The position numbers and the translations under genes are program-made. From Candidatus Methanosuratincola sp. (GTDB lineage: Archaea; Thermoproteota; Methanomethylicia; Methanomethylicales; Methanomethylicaceae), in the NCBI GenBank assembly GCA_014361455.1, contig JACIVP010000006.1:1-64000 (forward strand): a DNA stretch of 64,000 nucleotides. Reading direction: 5' to 3'. Shown here in pieces: positions 53,298 to 62,025 of this stretch. The notes beneath the pieces are model-generated. The model was not told the DNA's origin and did no database searches. It saw nothing but the letters and a program-made list of their open reading frames with translations. Each line of letters begins with the position of its first letter. The first letter of the stretch is position 1.

Positions 53298-55109
53298 TTG
53301 GGTTTTGGGTTGTCAGAGAGCAGGCAGGTTGCCATTCTTTTCTTGCTGACCATCACCATTGCAGCATTAGGGGCGTTCCTCTTGGAGCATCCGCCTGCTT
53401 TATCTCTGGAAGACGTGTGGATTGATTCCTACGATGCGACCATATACCCGAATGGAACTCTGGTCGAAGAGTACATCTACAACGTCGCGGCTTCCGGGAA
53501 GTACCGGATGCTCTACCGCGCCTGGGATGTGCCGCTCTCACAGATCCCGCTCGGGACGCCCCATGTCTCGCTTCTCTCTTGCGAGGTCCCGCCTGGGGCG
53601 ATCCCTTACTTCAGGGATGCATCAGGGGAAGTTTGGGTCCCTCCCTCCAACAAGTCCCCCTCGGTCTTGAGCTTCATCTCCTCGAACGCTGAGATCAACG
53701 AGGTCGGCATATATGCCCCCTCCTATTTCGAGGCTGGCACGTATCGCGTGCAGTATGTCTTCTCGATCTACCCTCCGATCGAGTACGATAGCTCAGACGT
53801 GCACCTGAACCTAATGCTCGCTGATCAGCACCTTGATTACCGGAACGTTTTCATCAGAGTGGCATTCCCTGAATTTGGGGCGATAACCCAGGTCTATGCC
53901 CGCCCCCTCACACTGCGGCTCTTGGAGACGGATGAGTGGGTGTACATCCTCGGTTCTGCCGAAAAGGACCAGATCCTCGAGGTCGAGCTTCTCCTCTCCA
54001 AAGATGCCCTTTCTGGGCTCCAGGGCTTCCCTAGAGAGGTTCAGGGGGTCAGAGATCAGACCGAGCAGGCAAACCTCCTGCACTCAATACAGTTCCGCGT
54101 CGCCTCAGGCTTAAGGGACGTAGCCAAGGGACTTGCGCTGGCAATGCCATTCCTGATACTCGGCATCTACCTCTTGTATGGGAGAGAAAAACGGTACCCT
54201 GTGCCAAAATACCTGAGCTTCGTCCCTAACGCATCTGTAAAGCCGTGGGTCGCGAACCTCGTCTTCCGTGACGATCCATTCGTCTTCGATGAGAACGGTC
54301 TCTACGCCACCATCTTGGATCTCAGCCGCCAGGGCAAGCTGAAGATTGAGGGCGATGGAACGTCGATAAGGATCTTGGAGACCACCTCGGAGGACAGATA
54401 CGAGAGGCTCGTCCTTGAGTTCCTCTCTGGCATATCAGAGGACGGCTTACTGGACCTCAAACTGGTCCGGAATAAGGTGGAGAAGATGGCGTCCTCGGGG
54501 AGCTACTCCTCGCTCAATGCGGTGAAGGTCAAGTGGGCCCTAATATCAAAATATTCGGACAACTCGGTCGCGAATAGGTACGTGGCAGGGGGTAGGAGGA
54601 GGCTGATTCCCCTGCTTATCGTTTCACTTGCAGCCCTCTTTACTTCGATTGTGGGAACATTGGTCTTCGAAGTGCCATCATCCTTGTTCCTCAGCGCAGC
54701 CGGATTCTCGTTCCTAGCGCTGCTGCAGACAGCTGTTGCCCTTGCGTTCCCCTCCTCCCTGTTCGGGAGGTGGAAGAGTGAATACTACCGTGAGAAGCTG
54801 GAGTGGGATGCTTTCAGGAACTTCCTTGCGGATTTGGTGATGATGAAGAAATATGCCCCGCAGGATCTATTAATATGGGGCGAGTGGCTCGTCTACGGAA
54901 CCGCTCTCGGAGTTGGGGACAATGTTGCCCGGGCTATGAATGAGCTGAAGATCGATCTGCCCGATACATCTTACCTGCCCGGAATCAGGCTAATCTTCAG
55001 GCCTATCGTCCATGCATCCGTTCCCCAGACGGGCAGCGGGCGCGCTGGCAGCTTTGGCGGAGGATTCGGAGGGGGCGGGTTCGGCGGAGGCGGTGCAGGG
55101 GCTCGATGA
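53298..55109 (+). CDS. DUF2207 membrane protein with glycine-rich tail
   Basis: 603 residues from TTG 53298. Hydrophobic helices lie near 10-27 (signal or anchor), about 272-292 and about 430-480. Between 30 and 250 is the DUF2207 beta-rich extracytoplasmic domain. The last 17 residues are the low-complexity FGGGFGGGGFGGGGAGAR typical of the family. It forms a two-gene operon with lemA. The last 120 bases overlap an opposite-strand regulator. Confidence 0.88.
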   Translation: MGFGLSESRQVAILFLLTITIAALGAFLLEHPPALSLEDVWIDSYDATIYPNGTLVEEYIYNVAASGKYRMLYRAWDVPLSQIPLGTPHVSLLSCEVPPGAIPYFRDASGEVWVPPSNKSPSVLSFISSNAEINEVGIYAPSYFEAGTYRVQYVFSIYPPIEYDSSDVHLNLMLADQHLDYRNVFIRVAFPEFGAITQVYARPLTLRLLETDEWVYILGSAEKDQILEVELLLSKDALSGLQGFPREVQGVRDQTEQANLLHSIQFRVASGLRDVAKGLALAMPFLILGIYLLYGREKRYPVPKYLSFVPNASVKPWVANLVFRDDPFVFDENGLYATILDLSRQGKLKIEGDGTSIRILETTSEDRYERLVLEFLSGISEDGLLDLKLVRNKVEKMASSGSYSSLNAVKVKWALISKYSDNSVANRYVAGGRRRLIPLLIVSLAALFTSIVGTLVFEVPSSLFLSAAGFSFLALLQTAVALAFPSSLFGRWKSEYYREKLEWDAFRNFLADLVMMKKYAPQDLLIWGEWLVYGTALGVGDNVARAMNELKIDLPDTSYLPGIRLIFRPIVHASVPQTGSGRAGSFGGGFGGGGFGGGGAGAR

Positions 55110-55886
55110 TCCTGCGTTTTCTCCCCTGAGCATCGACGTGAATGCCTCCGCCCAAGAAAGTGCTGCCCTGCCCCTATCGGTTATCATGTATGTCCTGCTA
55201 TCCCGATCCACCGTTATATAGCCCTGCGTTGCGAGCACTCTAAGGTGAAACTGGAGGTGTCCTGTCCTCAAGTTGAGGGTCCTGCTCATTTCTGTAAACT
55301 TGATCCCTTTCTGACTTAGCAGCTTGAGCAGTGCCACCCTCCGCCTGTTGGACAGCGGTACCAGTGCCCTCTCGATCTCGGCAGGATCAGGCACTGTGTT
55401 ATTTATGCTTGCTCTTTGAGCTGCGTAGGCGTTACTTGAGAGTACTGTATGTTTTTCATCACACTTTGCACCGAGGATCGCATCGAAGATTGAAATCAGC
55501 ATCTTCACCTCCCTAACGAGGGTGAGGACCCTTTTGGTGCACACCGCATCCAGACAGGGGCTCTCAGATGATTTGATACGCCCCTCGAGCTGGCACAGGA
55601 GAGCAAGCGCACCACTCGTATCGCCCCGAGAGAATCGCCTCAGCCCCTCATCAATCGCCTCCCTCATGCTATTGAAGCAGTGATCCTTTATGCGGCATTC
55701 AGAGGACCTGCCCAGATCGATCATCTCAGGGTCGATCAATCCCTTAGTCTCCATGCCCACTAGGACCCTGATTTCATCGCAGAACGCCCGTCTGAGATCC
55801 TCGTACCTAGACTTCCCAAACTCCTCATTGAGCCTCCTGACCTCCTCCCTAAGCCCCTCGATCTCCCCCAGCACTCCTTTATCCAT
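54990..55886 (-). CDS. Winged-helix regulator with N-terminal helical domain
   Basis: 298 residues. The first about 140 residues are helical with Cys at 36, 64, 70, 98, 111, 116 and 142. The winged helix (about 168-245) contains LSNRRRVALLKLLSQ, FTEMSRTLNLRTGHLQFHLR and the wing TVDRDSRTYMITDRG. The last 39 residues are antisense to the DUF2207 glycine tail, and low-complexity, so a stop lost by mutation is possible. It faces the LemA/DUF2207 pair and could regulate it, which is inference. Confidence 0.75.
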   Translation of the reverse strand: MDKGVLGEIEGLREEVRRLNEEFGKSRYEDLRRAFCDEIRVLVGMETKGLIDPEMIDLGRSSECRIKDHCFNSMREAIDEGLRRFSRGDTSGALALLCQLEGRIKSSESPCLDAVCTKRVLTLVREVKMLISIFDAILGAKCDEKHTVLSSNAYAAQRASINNTVPDPAEIERALVPLSNRRRVALLKLLSQKGIKFTEMSRTLNLRTGHLQFHLRVLATQGYITVDRDSRTYMITDRGRAALSWAEAFTSMLRGENAGSSSPCTASAEPAPSESSAKAASAPAARLGNGCMDDRPED

Positions 55887-55921
55887 ACGAATTCACTTTA
55901 ATAATAAAATATTAAAAAATA

Positions 55922-55959
55922 ATATTTATATCTAGTGAAAGGGTATAGATCTCGGAGGT
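55922..55959 (+). promoter_or_regulatory. TATA box and ribosome-binding site for the flavin-fold gene
   Basis: ATATTTATAT at 55922-55931 and GGAGGT at 55954-55959 precede the GTG at 55966. The Shine-Dalgarno with 6-base spacing fixes the start. Confidence 0.6.
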
Positions 55960-55965
55960 ATTTTT

Positions 55966-56376
55966 GTGGTAGAGCTACCCGCAGATGTAATGAAGATCCT
56001 GAATGACCCCCGTGCAACTAAGGTTCTTGGGACAAAGACCCCTGAGGGCAACGTACACATAGTCCACGTCGGCAGCCTGATGGCGCCGGACCCAAACACC
56101 ATTGTTCTAGGCGCCGTATTGATGAAGCGGAGCAGCAGCAACTTGGAGAACATGAAGAAATCCAAAGAGTTAGCATCGGTCCTCACTGTTAAGGAGACAA
56201 CTTCGTATGAGATCAAGGCAGCGGTGAAGGACTACCTGACTTCTGGAGAAGTGCTCGAAAAAATGAACGTGGAGCTCAAGAAGATCGGTCTCTCCGCCAG
56301 GGGCGTATGGGTGCTAGAGCCCAGGGAAGTGTGGAACCAGAGCGCAAGCTACGAGGCTGGTAAAAAGATAGCCTAA
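55966..56376 (+). CDS. Pyridoxamine 5'-phosphate oxidase-like flavin-binding protein
   Basis: 136 residues, GTG start. The split-barrel fold is suggested by ATKVLGTKTPEGNVHIVHVGSL (17-38), VLGAVLMKRSSSNLENMKKS (48-67) and AVKDYLTSGEVLEKMN. Such proteins bind FMN or F420 and reduce small molecules, but the substrate is open. A stop-adjacent T-rich tract follows. Confidence 0.75.
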   Translation: MVELPADVMKILNDPRATKVLGTKTPEGNVHIVHVGSLMAPDPNTIVLGAVLMKRSSSNLENMKKSKELASVLTVKETTSYEIKAAVKDYLTSGEVLEKMNVELKKIGLSARGVWVLEPREVWNQSASYEAGKKIA

Positions 56377-56936
56377 AACTCATATCCCATTTGCTTTTTT
56401 TATTCAAACGTAGGAATCCTCATACGTAAGGCGTGATAATCCGGATAGACAGATTTTTCCGCCTGTGCCCCAAGCGTTTGTTGTCTTGCGAACGTTGCAG
56501 AGCAAAAAAGTTGCAATCCAGAATTTCGACTAGTCCACATTTCTTATATCCGATCGCTAATGCGGCCCGTAGCAACTTTCTAGGCAACAATTTTAAAAAA
56601 TACTATGGGGAATTGGGATCTCCGCCTATGGCTTCATATGAAGCGATATGCAAAACTTGGGTTCAGTTAAGGTGTTGCAGGTCTTGCAATGCAATTTGTT
56701 ATTTGCTATGTTTAACTACGAAATTTTGATGACTGCACGTCTTTCTTGGTTGGATTTTTACTTGGCATCTGGAAGCCCCCTGCAAGCTGGGGGATGAGCG
56801 CTGATATGCTATATGGTTGCGCATAGAATGCAACTATGAAGCATTGGCCTGGCAAGCTTATAAAATCATAAAAAATAATGCAATGGATCTGCTCTATTGA
56901 AAGTTTTTTGAAAGTTTTTAGGATACGCCCGTTATA
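56377..56936. other. Intergenic region with a repeat of the 17.7 kb hairpin element
   Basis: 560 bases without a supported gene; the 98-codon frame at 56433-56729 has no recognisable protein. At 56774-56838 the sequence GAAGCCCCCTGCAAGCTGGGGG, ATGAGCGCTGATATG, and the hairpin GTTGC...GCAAC resemble the element at 17686-17759 (minus strand). The left part probably is the eroded body of the same mobile element, but it cannot be proven here. Confidence 0.5.
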
Positions 56937-57752
56937 TCATTGGCTATGCCTCGCGCCATAGGAGCGGACATGCCTCCATGCTCGATGGAGCGCCTCGTGC
57001 CTCTTGTCGCCTTCATCGTATATCGAAGCATCCTCCCGGTCGAAGAGCTTCCTATCCTCACCTATGGGACAGACCTTTAGGCATATGCCGCATGGGGAAA
57101 TATAGCGCTCAAGCAGTTTTAGATTCTCCATGAGGCATGCATCTTTATCGGTCAGCCTTTGAGGATACTCTTGACCAGGCAGAGCCTTCGCAGGACACGC
57201 ATCCACGCAACGCATGCACTTAATGCAGAGGTCACCTTCCATGATGCGATCCGGCTCTATTTCGGCTGCCGTGAAGATCGTTCCGAAGCGGACCCTCGGT
57301 CCATATTCCCTCGTAAGTATAACATTATTCATTCCGAAAGTGCCAAGCCCGGCGAGGTATGCAGCGTGCCTGTGTGAAAAGAATGCAACTGGCCTGTCCT
57401 TGAGGACGCTCAGGTGGCCGTATCCATCTCTGGGTATGGACATCGAGGCATATCCCTTTTTTCCGAGGTAATTGGAGAGGAGGTAGGTAGACTGGTCCAG
57501 AAGTCTATTGACAGTCTCGTAGAGAACGTGGTAAGCTATGGAAGGCGCCGTCTCAATTATTGGGAGTGTAATGGGCATCCCAAGAACGATGGCAGATCTG
57601 GTTTCAGGGAGTATTGCCTTGGGCCTGAATTCCTCTGGCACCCATGGCTGGAAGGGCGGGCGATCCCATTGATCCGAAGAGGCGAACCCTACCATGGGAA
57701 CGCCCATCTCGGTGCATTTCTTACGAATCTCTTCCTTCAGCCGCGAGACCAT
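56937..57752 (-). CDS. QueG-like Fe-S protein (epoxyqueuosine reductase/corrinoid activation type)
   Basis: 271 residues. The C-terminal half has two [4Fe-4S] groups: CIKCMRCVDACPAKAL (about 193-208) and CGICLKVCPIG. The N-terminal half (1-190) resembles the cobalamin-binding part of QueG-type proteins, with AAYLAGLGTFGMNNVILTRE (about 150-169). QueG reduces epoxyqueuosine in tRNA; similar proteins such as RamA activate corrinoid methyltransferase proteins. The latter would fit the MtmC-like protein at 47 kb, but QueG-like is the safe call. Confidence 0.75.
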   Translation of the reverse strand: MVSRLKEEIRKKCTEMGVPMVGFASSDQWDRPPFQPWVPEEFRPKAILPETRSAIVLGMPITLPIIETAPSIAYHVLYETVNRLLDQSTYLLSNYLGKKGYASMSIPRDGYGHLSVLKDRPVAFFSHRHAAYLAGLGTFGMNNVILTREYGPRVRFGTIFTAAEIEPDRIMEGDLCIKCMRCVDACPAKALPGQEYPQRLTDKDACLMENLKLLERYISPCGICLKVCPIGEDRKLFDREDASIYDEGDKRHEALHRAWRHVRSYGARHSQ

Positions 57753-58164
57753 GACTTACTTATGCAATGTCAGCAAGGTTAAATGCATTGCCGTTGCATC
57801 CAGCGCCTTCTTGATATGCCTTAAAAAGGCCAGGAATATTTTTTATTAAAATATTTGAGGTTTTTAATAGCCTTCTTTTCCAGCTTTCCACCATCAGAAG
57901 TGGCCAAATTTACCATTTCATTTTTTGGTAAAGTTTTTCGAAATCCTCATTAAATTAACATCCGTGGTATGTGGATAAAATCAATTTTTTAAGAAAGGAG
58001 GGAGGGGGTGAGAACAGCCCTTGCCTGCACTGGCTAATGCGATGATTGGGCCATGATGCGTAGGTCAATCTGATGCGAGGGTCAAAATAAATATAAATCG
58101 GTGTTGCGGATGGGGATGGGCAACTCAGGTGCCTTATAGCCTTTCGTGTGCCAAATAAGAAATA
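57753..58164. other. Upstream spacer of the ilv block with direct repeat copy 1
   Basis: Holds the 92-base repeat described separately (57857-57948), a purine-rich GGAGGGAGGG stretch near 57997 and a second TATA-like AAATAAATATAAATC at about 58087. No gene is seen. The promoter used for ilvB is more likely the one at 58165. Confidence 0.45.
57857..57948 (+). repeat. 92-bp direct repeat, copy 1 (upstream of ilvB)
   Basis: Begins GAGGTTTTTAATAGCC and ends GAAATCCTC. About 90% identical to 62026-62118 with all differences single bases or one insertion. It contains a small hairpin CCAC...GTGG and a GAGG...CCTC pair at the ends. No coding potential. It may be a MITE-like or regulatory element. 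Confidence 0.8.
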
Positions 58165-58175
58165 TTTATATAAAA
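58165..58175 (+). promoter_or_regulatory. TATA box for the ilvB leader
   Basis: TTTATATAAAA, about 170 bases before the ilvB ATG; transcription would start near 58192-58195. This leaves a long leader of about 145 bases, unusual for this window, where most starts are leaderless or short. Confidence 0.6.
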
Positions 58176-58196
58176 AGCCCCGTTACTTATGGGATT

Positions 58197-58250
58197 GTGA
58201 TAGTGATGAGGAGTACTGCTGGTGTCTGTCTTCTATTCCTTACCATCTGA
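58197..58250 (+). other. Candidate ilv leader peptide (17 codons) and attenuator-like region
   Basis: The frame from GTG 58197 reads MIVMRSTAGVCLLFLTI and then TGA; an ATG at 58206 gives MRSTAGVCLLFLTI. Seven of seventeen codons are Ile, Val or Leu, the end products of the pathway encoded downstream. Downstream of its stop, GAGATC (58264-58269) can pair with GATCTC (58308-58313), and a GGAGGAGG ribosome-binding site (58326-58333) precedes ilvB. In bacteria such leaders control ilv operons by attenuation; in archaea this would be unusual. The short length means chance cannot be excluded. Confidence 0.4.
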
Positions 58251-58337
58251 CCGTTTGCAGCTTGAGATCGTGCCGTCGCGCAGTATTTCTCTTATGAACG
58301 CCGAAATGATCTCACTAATTTCCAGGAGGAGGCTCTA

Positions 58338-60041
58338 ATGAGGCTTTCAGGGGCTAAGGCTGTAGTTGAAGCACTGAAGGACGAGAAGGTCGAGGTGATC
58401 TTCGGGATCCCAGGTGGCTCCACAATACCTTTCTACGACGCTCTTTACGAATGCCTCGAGGGGGGAGACCTGAGGCACATATTGGCGCGCCATGAGCAGT
58501 GCGCAGCGCACATGGCCGACGGGTATGCGAGGGCGAAGGGCATCCCCGGCGTGTGCACCGCGACGAGTGGCCCCGGCGCGACAAACCTTGTCACAGGGAT
58601 AGCGGTTGCGCACATGGACAGCTCACCGGTTGTCGCGATCACCGGGCAGGTTTCTCGCTCGCTGATCGGGAAGGATGCGTTCCAGGAAGCTGACATAGTC
58701 GGTATAGCCACCCCGATTACGAAGTACGCCTTCCAGATCACCAAGGCTTCGGAGATACCGGATACCGTAAGGGCGGCTTTCATGCTCGCTAACACAAACC
58801 GGAAGGGCCCCGTCCTTTTGGACATACCGAAGGACGTCTTCTATGAAGAGGTCGACTACATGGAGGCTGAGAAGGTCAGGATAGGTGGATACGTCATAAA
58901 GAGTGGGGAACCACATCCGTACTCGATCAAGAGGGCGGTGGGGCTGATGCTCGAGTCCGAGCGCCCTCTGATTATCGCTGGCGGGGGAGTCGTTGCATCG
59001 AACGCAATGGCCGAGCTCGTGAGGCTTGCAGAGCTGATGCCTGCCCCGGTCGCGACGACCCTGATGGGAAAGGGTGCCATCCCGGAGATCCACCCGCTCT
59101 CACTCGGCATGATGGGGATGCACGGAAGGGGTGAGGCAAACATGGCTGCCGAGGAGGCTGACCTTTTGATAGCGGTGGGGATGCGCTTCAATGACCGTAC
59201 CGTCGGAAGCATGGAGAAGTTCGGCGAGAACGCAAAGATAATCCACATCGACATAGATCCTGCAGAGATAGGGAAGAACTTGGGCGTGGATGTGCCCATA
59301 GTAGCTGACGCGCGCAAGGCGCTCGCAGCCCTAGCAAACCGCCTGATCGAAATGGGGATAAAGAAGAAGGAAAACGAATGGTCGAAGAGGATCGCCGAGC
59401 TGAAGGAGAAGTACAGCGAATTCTACAATAGCGACGAGGGCAAGGGCTCCCTGATCCCGAAGCGCATTATGAAGATTCTTCGGTCGTGCATACCTGACAG
59501 GTCGATCGTTACGACCGGCGTTGGGCAGAACCAGATGTGGGCAGCGCTCCACTTCCAGGTCCTAGAGCCGCGCACATTCATCACCTCCGGAGGGCTTGGG
59601 GCGATGGGATTCGGCTTCCCCGCCTCGCTCGGGGCTAAGGTCGCCTGCCCGGACCGACCAGTCTTCAACATAGATGGCGACGGGAGCTTCCTGATGACCG
59701 AGCAGGATCTTGCCACTGCCGTTGTCGAGAACATACCGACCGTGACGCTTGTCATGGATAACCGGGTGCTCGGGATGGTCAGACAGTGGCAGTGCATGTT
59801 CTGCGACAAGCGTTACTCCGAGACAGACTTGGGGAAGGTTCCGGACTTTGCCAAGCTTGCGGAGGCGTATGGTGCAGAAGGGATTAGGGTGGAGACCTAC
59901 AGCGAGCTTGAGACTGCGATCAGGAGGAGCGTTGGTGCCGAAGTGCCCATTGTAATCGATGTGCCCGTATCCCGGGACGAGAAGGTGCTCCCGATGGTTC
60001 CACCTGGCAAGACTCTTAGGGAAGTGGTCTGGTTTGGCTGA
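58338..60041 (+). CDS. ilvB: Acetolactate synthase, large subunit
   Basis: 567 residues, ATG 58338 with GGAGGAGG in front. Catalytic Glu53 lies in RHEQCAAHMADGYAR, the TPP motif GDGSFLMTEQDL is at about 451-462, and the FAD-type middle domain is present. It makes acetolactate (or acetohydroxybutyrate) from pyruvate, the first common step of valine, leucine and isoleucine synthesis. The TTG of ilvN overlaps its end by 8 bases. A leader with a possible short peptide precedes it. Confidence 0.96.
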   Translation: MRLSGAKAVVEALKDEKVEVIFGIPGGSTIPFYDALYECLEGGDLRHILARHEQCAAHMADGYARAKGIPGVCTATSGPGATNLVTGIAVAHMDSSPVVAITGQVSRSLIGKDAFQEADIVGIATPITKYAFQITKASEIPDTVRAAFMLANTNRKGPVLLDIPKDVFYEEVDYMEAEKVRIGGYVIKSGEPHPYSIKRAVGLMLESERPLIIAGGGVVASNAMAELVRLAELMPAPVATTLMGKGAIPEIHPLSLGMMGMHGRGEANMAAEEADLLIAVGMRFNDRTVGSMEKFGENAKIIHIDIDPAEIGKNLGVDVPIVADARKALAALANRLIEMGIKKKENEWSKRIAELKEKYSEFYNSDEGKGSLIPKRIMKILRSCIPDRSIVTTGVGQNQMWAALHFQVLEPRTFITSGGLGAMGFGFPASLGAKVACPDRPVFNIDGDGSFLMTEQDLATAVVENIPTVTLVMDNRVLGMVRQWQCMFCDKRYSETDLGKVPDFAKLAEAYGAEGIRVETYSELETAIRRSVGAEVPIVIDVPVSRDEKVLPMVPPGKTLREVVWFG

Positions 60042-60558
60042 ATACGAGTTGAGGATAATCTCTGCACTAGTCGAGGACAGGCCAGGCGTACTCTTCAAGG
60101 TGACCTCACTCATCAGGAGGAGAGGGTTCAACATAGCAACAATAACCGTTGGAAGCACGGAGAAGGATAAGATCTCGAGAATAACTATCACGACGAGAGG
60201 CAACCCTGCGGTCGTCGAGCAGTTGGTCAAGCAGCTGAGCAAGATCCCGGAAGTCCTCAAGATCAGCGAGCTCGATCCCGATGACTCGGCGTTCAGGGAA
60301 CTGGCGCTGATTAAAGTCTCGGCAGTTGAATCATTGAAGCGTTCTGACATTCTGAACTATATCAACATCTTCAGGGCGCGAGTGATTGATGTCTCGAAGG
60401 ACTCGCTTGTGATAGAGGTGGTGGGGCAGCCCAAGAAGATTCAGGCATTCCTGGATCTCATGAAGGGCTTCGGGATCATCGAGATGGCAAAGACTGGGAT
60501 CGTCGCTCTGTCGAGGGGGGCAAAGTCCACTTCCGTATCCGATCCAACCGCCAAGTAG
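60034..60558 (+). CDS. ilvN: Acetolactate synthase, small regulatory subunit
   Basis: 174 residues from TTG 60034, overlapping ilvB by 8 bases. The N-terminal ACT domain reads LRIISALVEDRPGVLFKVTS (about 6-25) with RRRGFNIATITVG. A second ferredoxin-like domain with DSLVIEVVGQPKKIQAFLDL follows. It binds valine or other branched amino acids and modulates IlvB. The open frame extends upstream into ilvB but the TTG fits the known start. Confidence 0.94.
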   Translation: MAEYELRIISALVEDRPGVLFKVTSLIRRRGFNIATITVGSTEKDKISRITITTRGNPAVVEQLVKQLSKIPEVLKISELDPDDSAFRELALIKVSAVESLKRSDILNYINIFRARVIDVSKDSLVIEVVGQPKKIQAFLDLMKGFGIIEMAKTGIVALSRGAKSTSVSDPTAK

Positions 60559-60662
60559 CTAAGCCCCTCGCTTTTTCCACGGTCCAGCCCTGCGTCTTTC
60601 AGTCCCAAAAAAGGCAAATGTTTTATTTTATGAGCAGTAATATAATTTTAGAGGGGAGCTTA

Positions 60663-60884
60663 ATGGGCTACATGTGCGGATGTATAAACGGGCACACATG
60701 GTGGTATATCACTGATGCTACCCCCTGTCCATACTGTGGTACCACTGAGAAGGTCTGCACCGAGTACGACCGCAAGGGTCTGGTCAAATACGCATGCGAA
60801 AAGAACCACAAATTCTGGGCGGACTACAAGGTCACCATGTGCCCGCTGTGCGGTACCAATAACGTAACCAAGAAGAGTGCCTAA
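60663..60884 (+). CDS. Small zinc-ribbon protein inside the ilv block
   Basis: 73 residues from ATG 60663, preceded by GAGGGGAGC. Cys and His pattern: CGCINGHTWW, CPYCG (near 23-27), CTEYD, and ACEKNHKFW with MCPLCG near the C-terminus, so two zinc knuckles are likely. It sits between ilvN and ilvC with its own Shine-Dalgarno and a terminator-like hairpin at its stop codon. It is not a known part of the pathway; a nucleic-acid-binding or RNA-related protein is possible. Confidence 0.65.
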   Translation: MGYMCGCINGHTWWYITDATPCPYCGTTEKVCTEYDRKGLVKYACEKNHKFWADYKVTMCPLCGTNNVTKKSA

Positions 60885-60904
60885 ACAAAACTCTTCTTTT
60901 TTTT
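60873..60904 (+). terminator. Hairpin plus T8 after the zinc-ribbon gene
   Basis: AAGAGT (60873-60878) pairs with ACTCTT (60890-60895), followed by C and eight T. The stop codon sits in the loop. This would end the ilvB-ilvN-zinc-ribbon transcript, and ilvC has its own TATA downstream. Confidence 0.6.
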
Positions 60905-60938
60905 AACGATTCGATTTCAATATGTCAACTTTGGTCAT

Positions 60939-60948
60939 GTTTATAAAC
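60939..60948 (+). promoter_or_regulatory. TATA box for ilvC
   Basis: GTTTATAAAC is itself palindromic and lies about 32-41 bases before the ilvC ATG at 60980, so ilvC has its own promoter with a short leader. Confidence 0.6.
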
Positions 60949-60979
60949 AGCAAAAGATATTCTGGTTGTGGTGAACGGT

Positions 60980-61969
60980 ATGGCGGATATATACAAGGAC
61001 AATGATGCAGATCTTTCAGTTCTGAAGGGGAAAAAAATCGCGGTACTGGGCTACGGAAGCCAGGGCAGGCACCAGGCCCTGAACCTCAGGGACAGCGGCT
61101 TGGACGTGATTATAGGTCTTAAGGAGGGGAGCAAGTCCTGGAAGTCCGCGGAGGACGACGGCTTCAAGGCGTACTCGGTTGCGGAGGCCTCGAAGCTCGC
61201 GCACTTCATCATAATGCTGATACCAGACGTGAGGCAGCCCGAGGTGTATGCCTCAGAGATAGCTCCGAACCTGACGGCGGGCAAGATCCTTGGCGTATCC
61301 CACGGCTTCAACATTCACTTCGGGCTCGTCAAGCCCTCGAAGGATGTGGACGTCATAATGGTGGCCCCGAAGAGCCCCGGCGTAAGGGTGAGGGAGGAGT
61401 ACCTGAAGGGATACGGCGTGCCCTCGATAGTCGCGGTCTACCAGGACTATTCGGGCAAAGCTTGGGCTGAAACCCTCGCGTGGGCGAAGGGGATCGGATC
61501 GACGAGGCCTGGGGTCATAAAGACGACCTTCAAGGAGGAGACCGAGACTGACATCTTCGGAGAGCAATGCGTCCTAGTAGGAGGACTGATGGAGCTCATC
61601 AAGACTGGCTTCGAAGTGCTCACGGAGAAGGGCTACCAGCCGGAGGTCGCATACTTCGAGGTGTGCAACGAGGCCAAGCTGATAATGGACCTGATCTTCC
61701 AAGGCGGGATGGAGGGGATGCTCAAGGGCGTGAGCGACACCGCGAAGTACGGCGGGCTCGTCTACGGCCCGAAGGTAATAGACGATGAAACGAAGAAGAA
61801 GATGGAGTGGGTTCTTTCGAACATAACTAGCGGCAACTTCGCCAAGGAGTGGATGTCCGATCCTGCCAGCAGCATGAAGCGCCTGAATGCACTCATGGAA
61901 GAGGCTAAGAGGCACCCGATCGAGAATGTCGGGAAAGAAGTCAGGCGCCTGATGGGGCAGGAAAAGTAA
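60980..61969 (+). CDS. ilvC: Ketol-acid reductoisomerase (class I)
   Basis: 329 residues from ATG 60980 (GTG 60968 is an alternative). The NADP-binding GYGSQGRHQALNLRDSG (about 25-41) and the loop GLKEGSKSWKSAEDDGF with several Ser, consistent with NADPH use. VAPKSPGVRVREEY and FKEETETDIFGEQCVL carry metal-site residues. It converts acetolactate into dihydroxy-isovalerate. The loop has Arg where most have His after the SQG. Its own promoter, but same direction as ilvBN. Confidence 0.95.
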   Translation: MADIYKDNDADLSVLKGKKIAVLGYGSQGRHQALNLRDSGLDVIIGLKEGSKSWKSAEDDGFKAYSVAEASKLAHFIIMLIPDVRQPEVYASEIAPNLTAGKILGVSHGFNIHFGLVKPSKDVDVIMVAPKSPGVRVREEYLKGYGVPSIVAVYQDYSGKAWAETLAWAKGIGSTRPGVIKTTFKEETETDIFGEQCVLVGGLMELIKTGFEVLTEKGYQPEVAYFEVCNEAKLIMDLIFQGGMEGMLKGVSDTAKYGGLVYGPKVIDDETKKKMEWVLSNITSGNFAKEWMSDPASSMKRLNALMEEAKRHPIENVGKEVRRLMGQEK

Positions 61970-62025
61970 CCCCATTTTTATCTGTCAGCACTTTTCAGAC
62001 ATGTTAAAAAAGGAAAAAGTAATAT

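Noticed and set aside
56433-56729. 98-codon frame in the spacer after the flavin-fold gene
   Set aside because: Composition and text look random, and it lies beside an eroded mobile-element copy.
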